DNA of 49,081 nucleotides from Anaerotignum sp. (GTDB lineage: Bacteria > Bacillota > Clostridia > Lachnospirales > Anaerotignaceae): NCBI GenBank assembly GCA_028710085.1, contig JAQUSU010000008.1, forward strand, positions 1 through 49,081, written 5' to 3'. The notes under the pieces were generated by a model. The model was not told the origin of the DNA. It made no database searches and saw nothing but the letters and a program-made list of their open reading frames with translations. This document shows positions 9,455 through 18,406 of this stretch, piece after piece. The first letter of the stretch is position 1. The number at the start of each line of letters is the position of its first letter. Both the position numbers and the translations under genes were made by a program.

Positions 9455-10748
9455 CGAATTAGTTGATGTCATTAAACGGACAAATACCATAAGCCATATT
9501 GGTAAAATTGAAAATATTGTTGGCTTGGCAATTGAAGCCTCCGGCAGAAAAGCCAGTATTGGCGAAATCAGTATGATTTATAACGAAAATGAAAAAAAAC
9601 AGATTATGGCGGAAACTGTTGGCTTTCGCGATGACCGTATTTTGCTGATGCCCTATGAAAGCATGAGAGGGGTTTCAGCAGGAACCTTCGTGAAAAATAC
9701 AAATGAATGCTTAAAAATACCCGTTGGTGATTTTTTGCAAGGCAGAATCATTGATGCTTTGGGAAGGCCGATGGATGGCTTAGGGGAGATTAAAGCGAAT
9801 CAATTTTTCCCCGTGGACAGCGTTGCAACAAACCCACTGACTAGACCGCCCATTCAAGAAAGAATGGAATTTGGTGTGAAAGCCATTGATGGAATGCTTA
9901 CCATTGGTAAGGGCCAAAGAATGGGTATTTTTGCGGGAAGCGGCGTTGGAAAAAGTACCCTTTTGGGGATGCTTGCAAGGAAAGTAAAAACAGACATTAA
10001 CGTCATTGCCCTGGTGGGGGAAAGAGGACGAGAGGTTCGAGAGTTTATTGAACGAGATTTAGGGGAAGAGGGGCTAAAACGCTCGGTATTGGTTGTTGCC
10101 ACATCTGATCAATCTGCAATGCTGAGAATGAAGTGCCCTTTGGTTGCCACCGCCATTGCGGAATACTTTAAAAACCAAGGCAAGGATGTTTTGCTTATGA
10201 TGGACTCCCTGACCAGATTTGCCATGGCTCAAAGAGAAATTGGGCTTGCCATCGGAGAACCTCCCATTGCGAGAGGGTATACACCGTCAATTTACGCTGA
10301 AATGCCCAAGCTGCTTGAGCGAACGGGTAATTTTAAGGAAGGCTCTATCACGGGGATTTATACAGTGCTGGTGGAGGGGGATGATACCAACGATCCAATT
10401 GCGGATACGGTAAGAGGTATTATTGATGGGCACGTTGTTTTGTCAAGAAAATTGGCAAACGGGAACCACTTTCCAGCAATTGATATTAACGCAAGCATTT
10501 CAAGATTAATGAATTCTATTTCCGAGAAAAAGCATTTGGAATTGGCCTCGAAATTGAGGGATATTCTAAGTATTTATGAGAAAAATAGCGATTTGATTTC
10601 CATTGGCGCTTATAAGCAAGGGACAAACCATAAATTGGATTTTGCCGTTTCCAAAATAGACAAAATTAATGCCTTTTTAAAACAGGGTGTTGATGAGAAA
10701 TTTTCATTTGAGGAAACGCTAAAGCAGATGGAGGAAATCCTCAAGTAA
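9441..10748 (+). CDS. fliI: Flagellum-specific ATP synthase FliI
   Basis: Walker A GIFAGSGVGKST, VGERGREVREFIERDLG, MMDSLTRFAMAQREIGLAIGEPP; start ATG 9441 (or TTG 9447) rather than 9420. Confidence 0.97.
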   Translation: MILFNELVDVIKRTNTISHIGKIENIVGLAIEASGRKASIGEISMIYNENEKKQIMAETVGFRDDRILLMPYESMRGVSAGTFVKNTNECLKIPVGDFLQGRIIDALGRPMDGLGEIKANQFFPVDSVATNPLTRPPIQERMEFGVKAIDGMLTIGKGQRMGIFAGSGVGKSTLLGMLARKVKTDINVIALVGERGREVREFIERDLGEEGLKRSVLVVATSDQSAMLRMKCPLVATAIAEYFKNQGKDVLLMMDSLTRFAMAQREIGLAIGEPPIARGYTPSIYAEMPKLLERTGNFKEGSITGIYTVLVEGDDTNDPIADTVRGIIDGHVVLSRKLANGNHFPAIDINASISRLMNSISEKKHLELASKLRDILSIYEKNSDLISIGAYKQGTNHKLDFAVSKIDKINAFLKQGVDEKFSFEETLKQMEEILK

Positions 10749-10777
10749 CGGTAGCTTTTTATGTTGTGGAGGATAAA

Positions 10778-11209
10778 ATGAAAAAATTTACTTTTCAGCT
10801 TGAATCGGTTATGAATTTCAAAAATCAGCGTTTAGAAAGTAAGAAGGCTGAGCATGCCAAGGTAATTGCCAAGGTAAATGAGCAAAATGAAAAAGTTGAC
10901 TCTCTTTTGGAAAAGTTTAAATGCGTCAATGCTGAGTTTAACGAGAAAAAAATGATGGGGATTTCTATCATTGATGCCATGCAATATTCAGGCTTTCTTT
11001 ATAAACTGGAAGTGGAAATTCAGCTGGAAAAAAGACAGCTTGAAAAGCTGAAAAAAGCGGAAGAAGAAAAAAGAGCCGAAGTGGTGGAAGTGAAAATTGA
11101 AACATCGACGTTGGAAAAGTTAAAAGAAAAAAAACTGGAGATTTATAATAAAGAAGTGCAAAAAAGCGAAGAATTATACATAGAGGAGTTTGTATCGAGG
11201 AATTTATAG
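10778..11209 (+). CDS. fliJ: Flagellar export chaperone FliJ
   Basis: KKFTFQLESVMNFKNQRLESKKAEHAKVIAKVN coiled-coil protein directly after fliI. Confidence 0.88.
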   Translation: MKKFTFQLESVMNFKNQRLESKKAEHAKVIAKVNEQNEKVDSLLEKFKCVNAEFNEKKMMGISIIDAMQYSGFLYKLEVEIQLEKRQLEKLKKAEEEKRAEVVEVKIETSTLEKLKEKKLEIYNKEVQKSEELYIEEFVSRNL

Positions 11210-11243
11210 CAGGTGAAAACAGTATACATAAAATTATTAGGTC

Positions 11244-11289
11244 AATCCCTTTGAATGATTATATCAGGAACATTCAAGGGGATTTTTCA
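11244..11289 (+). terminator. Terminator at the end of the flagellar operon
   Basis: aatccctttgaatg ... cattcaaggggatt followed by ttt. Confidence 0.75.
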
Positions 11290-11290
11290 T

Positions 11291-11320
11291 AAAAAAAACC
11301 CCCTTAACAATTAAAGGGGT
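11291..11320 (-). terminator. Terminator of the tRNA-fMet transcript
   Basis: Minus strand: accccttta-attgt-taagggggtttttttt immediately downstream of the tRNA. Confidence 0.75.
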
Positions 11321-11323
11321 AAA

Positions 11324-11397
<74 letters not shown>

Positions 11398-11469
11398 GCA
11401 ATATAAATGTACTACTTTTTTATTATATGCCCTTTGAACCCGTTTGTCAACAAAACAAAATCGCAAATT

Positions 11470-12183
11470 TCACACGCCATCCTTAAATTTCGACTCTAGC
11501 TTACTTTTTCGCACTTTCCAATCGGGCATTAATAGGCTGAGTAACGTATAAAAACCCTGCCCATGATTCTTATAACGAAAATGCACTAGCTCGTGGAGGA
11601 CAACCTGTTCGATGCAATCCTCAGAGGCCTTCATTAGTTGAAGGTTTAAGCGAATGGTATTTCCACCAGTGGTGCAGCTTCCCCAAAGTGTTTTCATGTT
11701 TCTGATTTGGATGGTGGGCCGTAAAATTCCATAAGGCGCAACCAAAGGATAAATTTGATTCATGATTTCTTCAAATTTGATTTTTGCCTGGTTTTTTAGC
11801 CAAAGAAGATATTCGTCGCGTAAAGCGTTTTGTGTAGTGCTTTTTGAAAACATATAAATTTTATCGCCTTGGATCTGTATTTCTGAAGGCCCTCTAGAAG
11901 TCACCAAGCAGTAAGGTCTCCCAAGAAAATAAAGGGTTTTTCCATCATAAAAACCGGACGGGGGCAAATTTTGCCGTAATTTTTCGATTTCTGCAAGATG
12001 GGTAATAATCCAAGGGGTTTTAGATTCTACAAATTCTTCAATGACTGAAAAAGGCACTTTTTTAGATGCAGAAACAACAACCTCTCCATGCTTATTCACG
12101 CGGAGATTGACAAATTTAACATCTTTGCGAATCAGCTCAAATTCTAATTCGAGGCCGTTATATTGAACTGTGTGTGTAGACAT
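11470..12183 (-). CDS. YgjP-like (WSS1/M48-type) metallopeptidase
   Basis: MKTLWGSCTTGGNTIRLNLQLMKASEDCIEQVVLHELVHFRYKNHGQGFYTLLSLLMPDWKVRKSKLE: HELxHxxxxxH zinc motif and WGSC signature. Confidence 0.88.
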   Translation of the reverse strand: MSTHTVQYNGLELEFELIRKDVKFVNLRVNKHGEVVVSASKKVPFSVIEEFVESKTPWIITHLAEIEKLRQNLPPSGFYDGKTLYFLGRPYCLVTSRGPSEIQIQGDKIYMFSKSTTQNALRDEYLLWLKNQAKIKFEEIMNQIYPLVAPYGILRPTIQIRNMKTLWGSCTTGGNTIRLNLQLMKASEDCIEQVVLHELVHFRYKNHGQGFYTLLSLLMPDWKVRKSKLESKFKDGV

Positions 12184-12385
12184 AGGAATTCTCCTTTGCA
12201 ATGAATAACCTTTTTATTTATTTTACACGCAACAAAGGGGATTGTCCAGTCTGGTCATTGATAATAAATTATGCGTATTTGTTTTATATATTCACTGTTT
12301 TTTCTATAAAATGATAAAAATTAATAAGAACGATAAGAAAAATGCATGTGAATTTTTGCATATGAAAAACTAAATTATTGAAATC

Positions 12386-12415
12386 TTATATAATTATTCA
12401 TTTTTAATTATATAA
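12386..12415. repeat. Perfect 10-bp inverted repeat with 10-bp spacer upstream of the TRAP operon
   Basis: TTATATAATT-ATTCATTTTT-AATTATATAA. Confidence 0.6.
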
Positions 12416-12605
12416 CCATGAATTACTTTAATAATTTAGCTTGGCAATTTGTTGAAATGTATTGGGAAAATGAATTAAAATAAAGACATTAGCCCAAAAC
12501 CATAAATTATGGATTGAAGTATAAATTAATATATGATAAAATGAAAATTGAATATAAATGAAATAACTTGCATAAAGCAAAATGAAAAAACAAGGAGATG
12601 GGTAA

Positions 12606-13619
12606 ATGAAAAAGAGATTAGTAACATTAACAGCCTTTGCTGTAGCTGCAATGATGGCGTTTACTGGTTGTGGTGGGGCAAGCAGTGCTGCACCTGAGGG
12701 CGAAGCAGAAAAAGCACCTGAAAGTGCTCCCGCTGGCGCGCAGGAATTAACTTTGGGTACAGGTGGTACAACTGGTACATATTACGCAGTTGGTGGCACA
12801 ATGTCTACAGTATTAAATAATATCATGGAGAACGTTAGTCTGAAGGTTGTTTCTACAGGCGCATCCAAAGCAAATATTTTGGACATTGACGACGGCGTTT
12901 CCGATATTGCAATTGTTCAAAACGACGTAATGTACTATGCTTTTAATGGCACTGACCTGTTTAAAGCGGATGGTAAATTTGATACCTTCTCTGCAATCGC
13001 AGGTGTTTATGATGAAACCTGTCAGATTATTGCAGCACCTGGCATTACCAGTATTGCTGACTTAAAAGGAAAAATCATAAATGTTGGGGACGCAGGCAGC
13101 GGTGTTGAGTTTAATGCAACGCAGATTTTGGCAGCTTACGGCATCGACATCAGCAAGGACATCAACAAGGTAAATGGCAGCTTTGGTGATGCGGCAGATG
13201 CAATCAAGGACGGAAAGATTGATGCTGCATTTATTACAGCAGGCGCACCTACAACAGCAGTTGTTGACTTGGCAATTTCCAAAGACATTAATTTGTTGAC
13301 CATTGATGATGAACATGCTGCGGCGTTGATGGCTGATTATCCTTTCTATACAAAGACAATCATTCCTGGTGGCACATATGCTTGTGTTGCTGAAGACGTA
13401 CAGACATTAAGCGTTCGTGCAACTTTAATTGCAAGTAATAATTTGAGTGAAGACACAATTTACGAATTTACAAAAGCACTTTTTGAAAATAAAGATGCTT
13501 TAGCAAATAGTAATGCAAAATTTACTGAATTGGATCCGAATGCGGCAGTACAGGGAATTTCCGTTCCTTTCCATCCCGGTGCTGAAAAGTATTTCAAAGA
13601 AATTGGTGTTCTTAGCTAA
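12606..13619 (+). CDS. TAXI-family TRAP transporter solute-binding lipoprotein
   Basis: Lipobox FTGCGG; LTLGTGGTTGTYYAVGGTMSTVLN; GSGVEFNATQILAAYGI. Confidence 0.94.
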   Translation: MKKRLVTLTAFAVAAMMAFTGCGGASSAAPEGEAEKAPESAPAGAQELTLGTGGTTGTYYAVGGTMSTVLNNIMENVSLKVVSTGASKANILDIDDGVSDIAIVQNDVMYYAFNGTDLFKADGKFDTFSAIAGVYDETCQIIAAPGITSIADLKGKIINVGDAGSGVEFNATQILAAYGIDISKDINKVNGSFGDAADAIKDGKIDAAFITAGAPTTAVVDLAISKDINLLTIDDEHAAALMADYPFYTKTIIPGGTYACVAEDVQTLSVRATLIASNNLSEDTIYEFTKALFENKDALANSNAKFTELDPNAAVQGISVPFHPGAEKYFKEIGVLS

Positions 13620-14126
13620 TTGTTCCATTTTGGTAAAGTGAGCTTCAAGCAGATTGTTGGTATAGTGGTTGCAATAATGGTTATCGTTATTGCAGCTGCT
13701 ATTTTTCATATGAACCACACAGAAGATTGCCTGATATTGCGGAACGGGAAGGCAGGCAATATTCTCGCAAGTTACCCAATGGAAGAAGGCGGGGAATTTT
13801 CTGTACGATTCATGCATTCTGTGAACAAATCGCCGGTGGAGGATCGTTACCGGATTGAAAATGGAGAGATTATGGTATACGAAACAGTATACTATAACTT
13901 TGGAGCAGGTGTGCAAACAGAGCTGGAGGATGGGCAGACCCTAACCTATGGGGAGGATGGGTCTATGATTATTTCCGGGTTTCATAAGGTCATTTCTGAC
14001 CTTGCATATAACGTTAGTCCGGTGTATGACCATATTTTGAATGTACATGGAGAGGAAATCAGCCTGCGCCAACTTTGCGGTGAGGATAGATTTGTCACTT
14101 TTCAGTATGAAAAGGGGAAGAAATAG
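13620..14126 (+). CDS. DUF1850 domain-containing protein of the TAXI-TRAP operon
   Basis: N-terminal TM; FSVRFMHSVNKSPVEDRYRIENGEIMVYETVYYNFGAGVQTELEDGQTLTYGEDG, between TAXI receptor and fused permease. Confidence 0.85.
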   Translation: MFHFGKVSFKQIVGIVVAIMVIVIAAAIFHMNHTEDCLILRNGKAGNILASYPMEEGGEFSVRFMHSVNKSPVEDRYRIENGEIMVYETVYYNFGAGVQTELEDGQTLTYGEDGSMIISGFHKVISDLAYNVSPVYDHILNVHGEEISLRQLCGEDRFVTFQYEKGKK

Positions 14127-14301
14127 AGAAGGGGTTGATAGTTTCAAAGTAATTTAAACCCTGAAAGACTTTGTTTTTTTGCATATTATTTTTTCTTGCG
14201 GCTAAGAAAAAGAATCAAATGAAGTTTGCTTGAGATATGTAAAATGTTTGAAATTGGTTTGGATGCTTTGAAAAAGATACTGAACAAAAGGAGGATATAC
14301 G

Positions 14302-16257
14302 GTGTTTAAGAAGAAAGAAAAAATATCTTTGGAAAACATAGCTGCATTCCACGCAGAAGTACATGATACTGATTTGGAAGCTGTTATGAAAAAATACGAT
14401 AGAGAAGCAAATGTACGCCACTTTGAAGGGACGCCAAAGATAATTGTCAAGTGTATGTTGATTGCGTTTGCGCTGTTTATGATTTATATGAACCTTTTTG
14501 CAAATTGGGGCGAGCAGGTTCGGCGTTGTTTATTTTTGGGCTCGGTAATTATTTTGATATTTACCATTTTTCCAAGAAAGAAGGGCATGGCGCAAAAGCC
14601 AAACCACATTCCTTGGTATGATTTGATTTTGGGGATTGCAGGCTCTGCAAGCTTTTTCTATTATGTAATACATTTTAACGAAATTATACAGAAGGCAACC
14701 AGAATTGGGCAGCTTGAAGTAATTTTAGGGATTATAGGTATTTTGGTGTTAACGGAGGCTTGCCGCCGTGTAACTGGTATGCCCATAATTCTTGTCGCAA
14801 CAGGCTTTGTGATCTATGCATTTTCCTCAGGATTGCCCCTTAGACGAGTGATATATAATTTGTTTTATACAACAACGGGTGTCATTGGGGTTCCCATTGG
14901 TGTCTGTTCCACGTTTATCGTATTGTTTATTATTTTCGGTGCTTTTTTAGAGGCCACGGGAATTTCCAACTTTTTTATTCAATGCGCGAACTCCATTGCC
15001 GGTGCCAGTTCAGGCGGTCCAGCGAAGGTTGCGGTCATTTCAAGTGCATTATGCGGTATGGTTTCTGGCAGTTCCGTAGGAAATACGGTTACAACGGGCA
15101 GCGTTACCATTCCCATGATGAAAAAGACAGGCTATCCCCCCGAATTTGCGGGTGCGGTTGAGGCCGCGGCTTCTACCGGCGGGCAGATTATGCCTCCTAT
15201 TATGGGCGCAGCAGCATTCTTGATGGCAGAAATGTGCGGTGTGGAATATGCAAGCATTATTCAAAAGGCAATTTTACCGGCATTTTTATACTTTTCGGGC
15301 ATCTTTTTAATGGTACACTTTAAGGCAAAAAAGCTGAAGCTGATGGGAATTCCAAAGGATGAATTACCGAAATTCAGCCATCTTGTAAAAAATATATATT
15401 TGCTGTTGCCCTTGGTTGTTTTGGTGTATATGATAATTGACGGCTACACCATGTCTCGCTCCGCAATTTTTGCAACCTTGGTAGCAATCGCAGTGAGTAT
15501 GTTTAATAAAGAGAATCGTATGACTGTGAACGGCTTTTTTACAGCCTTGGAAAACGGCGGAAAAGGTACGCTTTCTGTTGCGGCGGCTTGCGGTATGGCG
15601 GGTATTATTGCCGGCGTTGTAAGTATGACAGGCTTGGGACAGATTTTTATTTCCGGCATCGTTTCCATTGCGGGGAATAATTTAATTATTGCATTGATGC
15701 TGACTATGGTGTGCTGCATTATTCTGGGCATGGGTGTTCCTACAACGGCAAACTATATTATTATGGCAACAACCTGTGCGCCGATTTTGATTACAGGCAT
15801 GAATATGGACATCATCGCTGCAAATATGTTTGTATTCTATTTTGGTATCGTAGCGGATATTACGCCTCCTGTTGCTTTGGCCGCCTATGCGGGTTCAGCC
15901 ATTGCGGGAGCGAATCCCATGAAAACTGCATTTAACGCAACGAAGCTTGCAATAGCGGCATTTATCATTCCTTATGTGTTTGCCTACAATGAAGCGTTGT
16001 TATTTATCAATACAACACCCCTGCAGGTAATTCAGGTGGTAGCAACTTCTTTTGTTGGTATGTTTGCGATTTCGGGAGGGATGATGGGATATATGCTCAG
16101 GGATTTAAATCCGATTCTGCGCATTATTTCCATCGGCTGCGGCTTAATGCTGATTTATCCCAGCTTAGGTACAGACATTCTGGGAATTCTTGCGATTGGC
16201 GCGATTGTAGCGATGCAATTGATTGCAAACAAAAGAGAATTAAAGACAGCGGCATGA
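14302..16257 (+). CDS. TRAP transporter, fused 4TM/12TM permease
   Basis: 651 aa polytopic; GGPAKVAVISSALCGMVSGSSVGNTVTTGSVTIPMMKKTGYPPEFAGAVEAAASTGGQIMPPIMGAAAFLMAE. Confidence 0.95.
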   Translation: MFKKKEKISLENIAAFHAEVHDTDLEAVMKKYDREANVRHFEGTPKIIVKCMLIAFALFMIYMNLFANWGEQVRRCLFLGSVIILIFTIFPRKKGMAQKPNHIPWYDLILGIAGSASFFYYVIHFNEIIQKATRIGQLEVILGIIGILVLTEACRRVTGMPIILVATGFVIYAFSSGLPLRRVIYNLFYTTTGVIGVPIGVCSTFIVLFIIFGAFLEATGISNFFIQCANSIAGASSGGPAKVAVISSALCGMVSGSSVGNTVTTGSVTIPMMKKTGYPPEFAGAVEAAASTGGQIMPPIMGAAAFLMAEMCGVEYASIIQKAILPAFLYFSGIFLMVHFKAKKLKLMGIPKDELPKFSHLVKNIYLLLPLVVLVYMIIDGYTMSRSAIFATLVAIAVSMFNKENRMTVNGFFTALENGGKGTLSVAAACGMAGIIAGVVSMTGLGQIFISGIVSIAGNNLIIALMLTMVCCIILGMGVPTTANYIIMATTCAPILITGMNMDIIAANMFVFYFGIVADITPPVALAAYAGSAIAGANPMKTAFNATKLAIAAFIIPYVFAYNEALLFINTTPLQVIQVVATSFVGMFAISGGMMGYMLRDLNPILRIISIGCGLMLIYPSLGTDILGILAIGAIVAMQLIANKRELKTAA

Positions 16258-16273
16258 TTTTTTGAAATGATAG

Positions 16274-16302
16274 GGCGGGTAGCAATGGCTACCCGCTTTT
16301 TT
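16274..16302 (+). terminator. Terminator of the TRAP operon
   Basis: gcgggtagc-aatg-gctacccgc-ttttttaat. Confidence 0.8.
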
Positions 16303-16347
16303 AATTAGGTGAGGCTTGCTTTTTCAGAAAAAAATTATAAATTTCAC

Positions 16348-16378
16348 TTGACCTTGACGTTACGTCAAGAGGTATCCT
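16348..16378 (+). promoter_or_regulatory. MerR-type promoter/operator with 19-bp spacer
   Basis: TTGACC-ttgacgttacgtcaagagg-TATCCT; spacer contains the dyad CTTGACGTtACGTCAAG, as in elongated-spacer MerR-family promoters. Confidence 0.7.
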
Positions 16379-16402
16379 TTAGATACAATAGGAGGTGGCG
16401 AA

Positions 16403-17167
16403 ATGGAATATAGCATTAATGAATTATCAAAATTGGCCGGAGTAAGCGCGCGTACCCTGCGATACTATGATGAAATTGGTCTGCTGTTGCCGTTGAGAAC
16501 AAATGAGGCAGGGTATCGTTTTTATGGTGAAAAGGAAGTTGAGTTATTGCAGCAAATTCTTTTTTATCGTGAGCGAGGATTTGCCTTAGAGCAGATCAAA
16601 AACATTATGTATCAGAGCGATTTTGATATTCTTTCCGCTTTATATGGCCATTTGGAGGAGCTTGAAAATCAGAAAAAACGGTTAGACGGCTTAATTTCTA
16701 TTGTGAAAAAGACAATCCTAGTGAAAAAAGGAGAAGATAACATGAGTGATCAAGAGCGTTTTGAAATATTAAAGGAAAGAATGATACAGGAAAATGAAGC
16801 GCAATACGGTCAGGAGGTGCGAGAAAAATACGGAAATGCTTCCATGGAAGAGGCAGCGCAAAAAATGAAGAATATGTCGGAGGAGGACTACCGTCGTTTT
16901 CAGAAGTTGGAAAATGAGATTCTACTGCGCTTGACGGAAGCAGTGGTTGCCGAAGCAATGCCAGAAGGTGCGGAAGGCAAGGAAATTGTTTTGCTTCACA
17001 AGGAATGGCTGGGGATGACATGGAAAACCTATTCCAAAGAGGCACATAAAGGCTTGGCAATGATGTATGTGATGGATGAACGCTTCACTGCTTATTATGA
17101 CAAAAAAGTACAAGGCTGTGCTGCGTTTTTAAGAAAAGCCATTGAATATTGGGTTGAGAAATTATAA
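16403..17167 (+). CDS. MerR-family transcriptional regulator with TipAS-like C-terminal domain
   Basis: YSINELSKLAGVSARTLRYYDEIGLLLPLRTNEAGYRFYGEKEVELLQQILFYRERGFALEQIKNIM; C-terminal helical domain resembling TipAS. Confidence 0.92.
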   Translation: MEYSINELSKLAGVSARTLRYYDEIGLLLPLRTNEAGYRFYGEKEVELLQQILFYRERGFALEQIKNIMYQSDFDILSALYGHLEELENQKKRLDGLISIVKKTILVKKGEDNMSDQERFEILKERMIQENEAQYGQEVREKYGNASMEEAAQKMKNMSEEDYRRFQKLENEILLRLTEAVVAEAMPEGAEGKEIVLLHKEWLGMTWKTYSKEAHKGLAMMYVMDERFTAYYDKKVQGCAAFLRKAIEYWVEKL

Positions 17168-17218
17168 AAGCTAGTTTTGATTACGCAAAATGCAAGGAGA
17201 AAAACAATCTCATAAAAT

Positions 17219-17286
17219 AAAAAAAAGCCCAAATTGTTTTGGTTTGCAAGAAGAAGCTTGCAAATTTTAGCAGTTGGGCTTTTTTG
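17219..17286. terminator. Bidirectional terminator/nested hairpin between convergent genes
   Basis: aaaaaagcccaa ... TTTGCAAG-aagaag-CTTGCAAA ... ttgggctttttt; A-run and T-run on opposite sides. Confidence 0.7.
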
Positions 17287-17321
17287 TTTTATCAATTTAA
17301 ATACGGAAGAAATAAATGCCG

Positions 17322-17588
17322 TTAAGCATTTTCCTCCCACCGCCAACTTTTTTGAATCAGGCCTTTGGCGGTGTCAAAATCTTTTTTATACACATAAAAA
17401 AGATATTCAATCTCTTGGGTGAGTAAAAGCGCAGGAGAAATTACGGGAGAAAGCCCATTGGGGGCGTTTGTATCAACAGCTGATACAGAGTGCTCGATGC
17501 CTGCCTGCTCCAGAAATTGGCGCATTTGGGCCTGTTCCTCCAAGGAATGGGCTGCATAAACAGCAAGACTATTAAAAAATGTAAACAT
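17322..17588 (-). CDS. Hypothetical small protein (~88 aa)
   Basis: MFTFFNSLAVYAAHSLEEQAQMRQFLEQAGIEHSVSAVDTNAPNG...; ATG at 17588 has RBS ggaggtgatggtt. Confidence 0.7.
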   Translation of the reverse strand: MFTFFNSLAVYAAHSLEEQAQMRQFLEQAGIEHSVSAVDTNAPNGLSPVISPALLLTQEIEYLFYVYKKDFDTAKGLIQKSWRWEENA

Positions 17589-17709
17589 AACCATCACCTC
17601 CATTTCATAAAGTATACCACGATTTGAAGGTGATGAAAACCAATAAATAAAAGGCAAAATCCAAATTGTGTTTGCAAGTTTCATATAATTTCGCTTTTTT
17701 GAAGGGGTG

Positions 17710-18294
17710 TTAAACTAAGCGAAGGAGTGCGATAAAAACAAGGATACCACCGGACAAGGCAGACCATAGATTTTCTCGGATTTTTGTGGAGAGCGCAAGC
17801 TTTTTCCCCAAAAAAGCGCCAAGGGAAAGAAAGCTGATTTGAAATAAAGCTGCAAACAAAGGTAGGCTGCCAACCGTTAAGCCCGAGGCAGCAGCACTGA
17901 TGCCGATGCCCAATGAATCGAGGGAGAGAATGAAACCAAGTAGGAGGGCTTCCTTTGGTTCCAGAGTTTTGGATGCATCTTTATCGCAAGTAGAAGGCTG
18001 GTGAACCGTTGCCAGCGGAGATGGTGGTTCCTTTGCCTTCCTGAAACCTTGTAAGCAAAGCCATAGACCAAACAGAAGTAAAAAGCAGGCAGCTAAGGTC
18101 TCGCCAGTGGCGGAGGGAAGAAGCAGTGCAAGCCCGCGGCCTGCTAAAATAAAACCTTCCATCATGATAAAAGTCTCTAATGTTAATAAAAATTTGGATG
18201 TGGTTGGAAAAGTGATGCGACGCAATCCGTAAGAGATGCCAATGCCTAACGCATCTACGCTCAGGGAAAAGGCAAGCAACAAACAAAAAAACAT
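17710..18294 (-). CDS. ytaF: Sporulation membrane protein YtaF (MntP-like)
   Basis: Six TM segments, two repeated SxDxLGIGIS motifs (LSVDALGIGISYGLRRI; LSLDSLGIGISAAASGL). Confidence 0.88.
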   Translation of the reverse strand: MFFCLLLAFSLSVDALGIGISYGLRRITFPTTSKFLLTLETFIMMEGFILAGRGLALLLPSATGETLAACFLLLFGLWLCLQGFRKAKEPPSPLATVHQPSTCDKDASKTLEPKEALLLGFILSLDSLGIGISAAASGLTVGSLPLFAALFQISFLSLGAFLGKKLALSTKIRENLWSALSGGILVFIALLRLV

Positions 18295-18303
18295 AAGGAA
18301 ACA

Positions 18304-18329
18304 CCTCCTGCTTCATAGTATGCAGGAGG
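18304..18329 (-). promoter_or_regulatory. SD-sequestering hairpin upstream of ytaF
   Basis: Minus strand cctcctgc-atactatgaa-gcaggagg-tgtttccttATG: perfect 8-bp stem containing the SD sequence. Confidence 0.55.
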
Positions 18330-18406
18330 AATTTTTTTGGGCATGACCTCATAGATATGAAAAAGAGGACAAACTGATAAAAAAAACAAAGGACGGGTGT
18401 GAGCAT

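Noticed and set aside
18295-18406. yybP-ykoY manganese riboswitch between ytaF and the P-type ATPase
   Set aside because: The ~110-bp gap is too short and lacks the conserved motif; only a simple SD hairpin is present.
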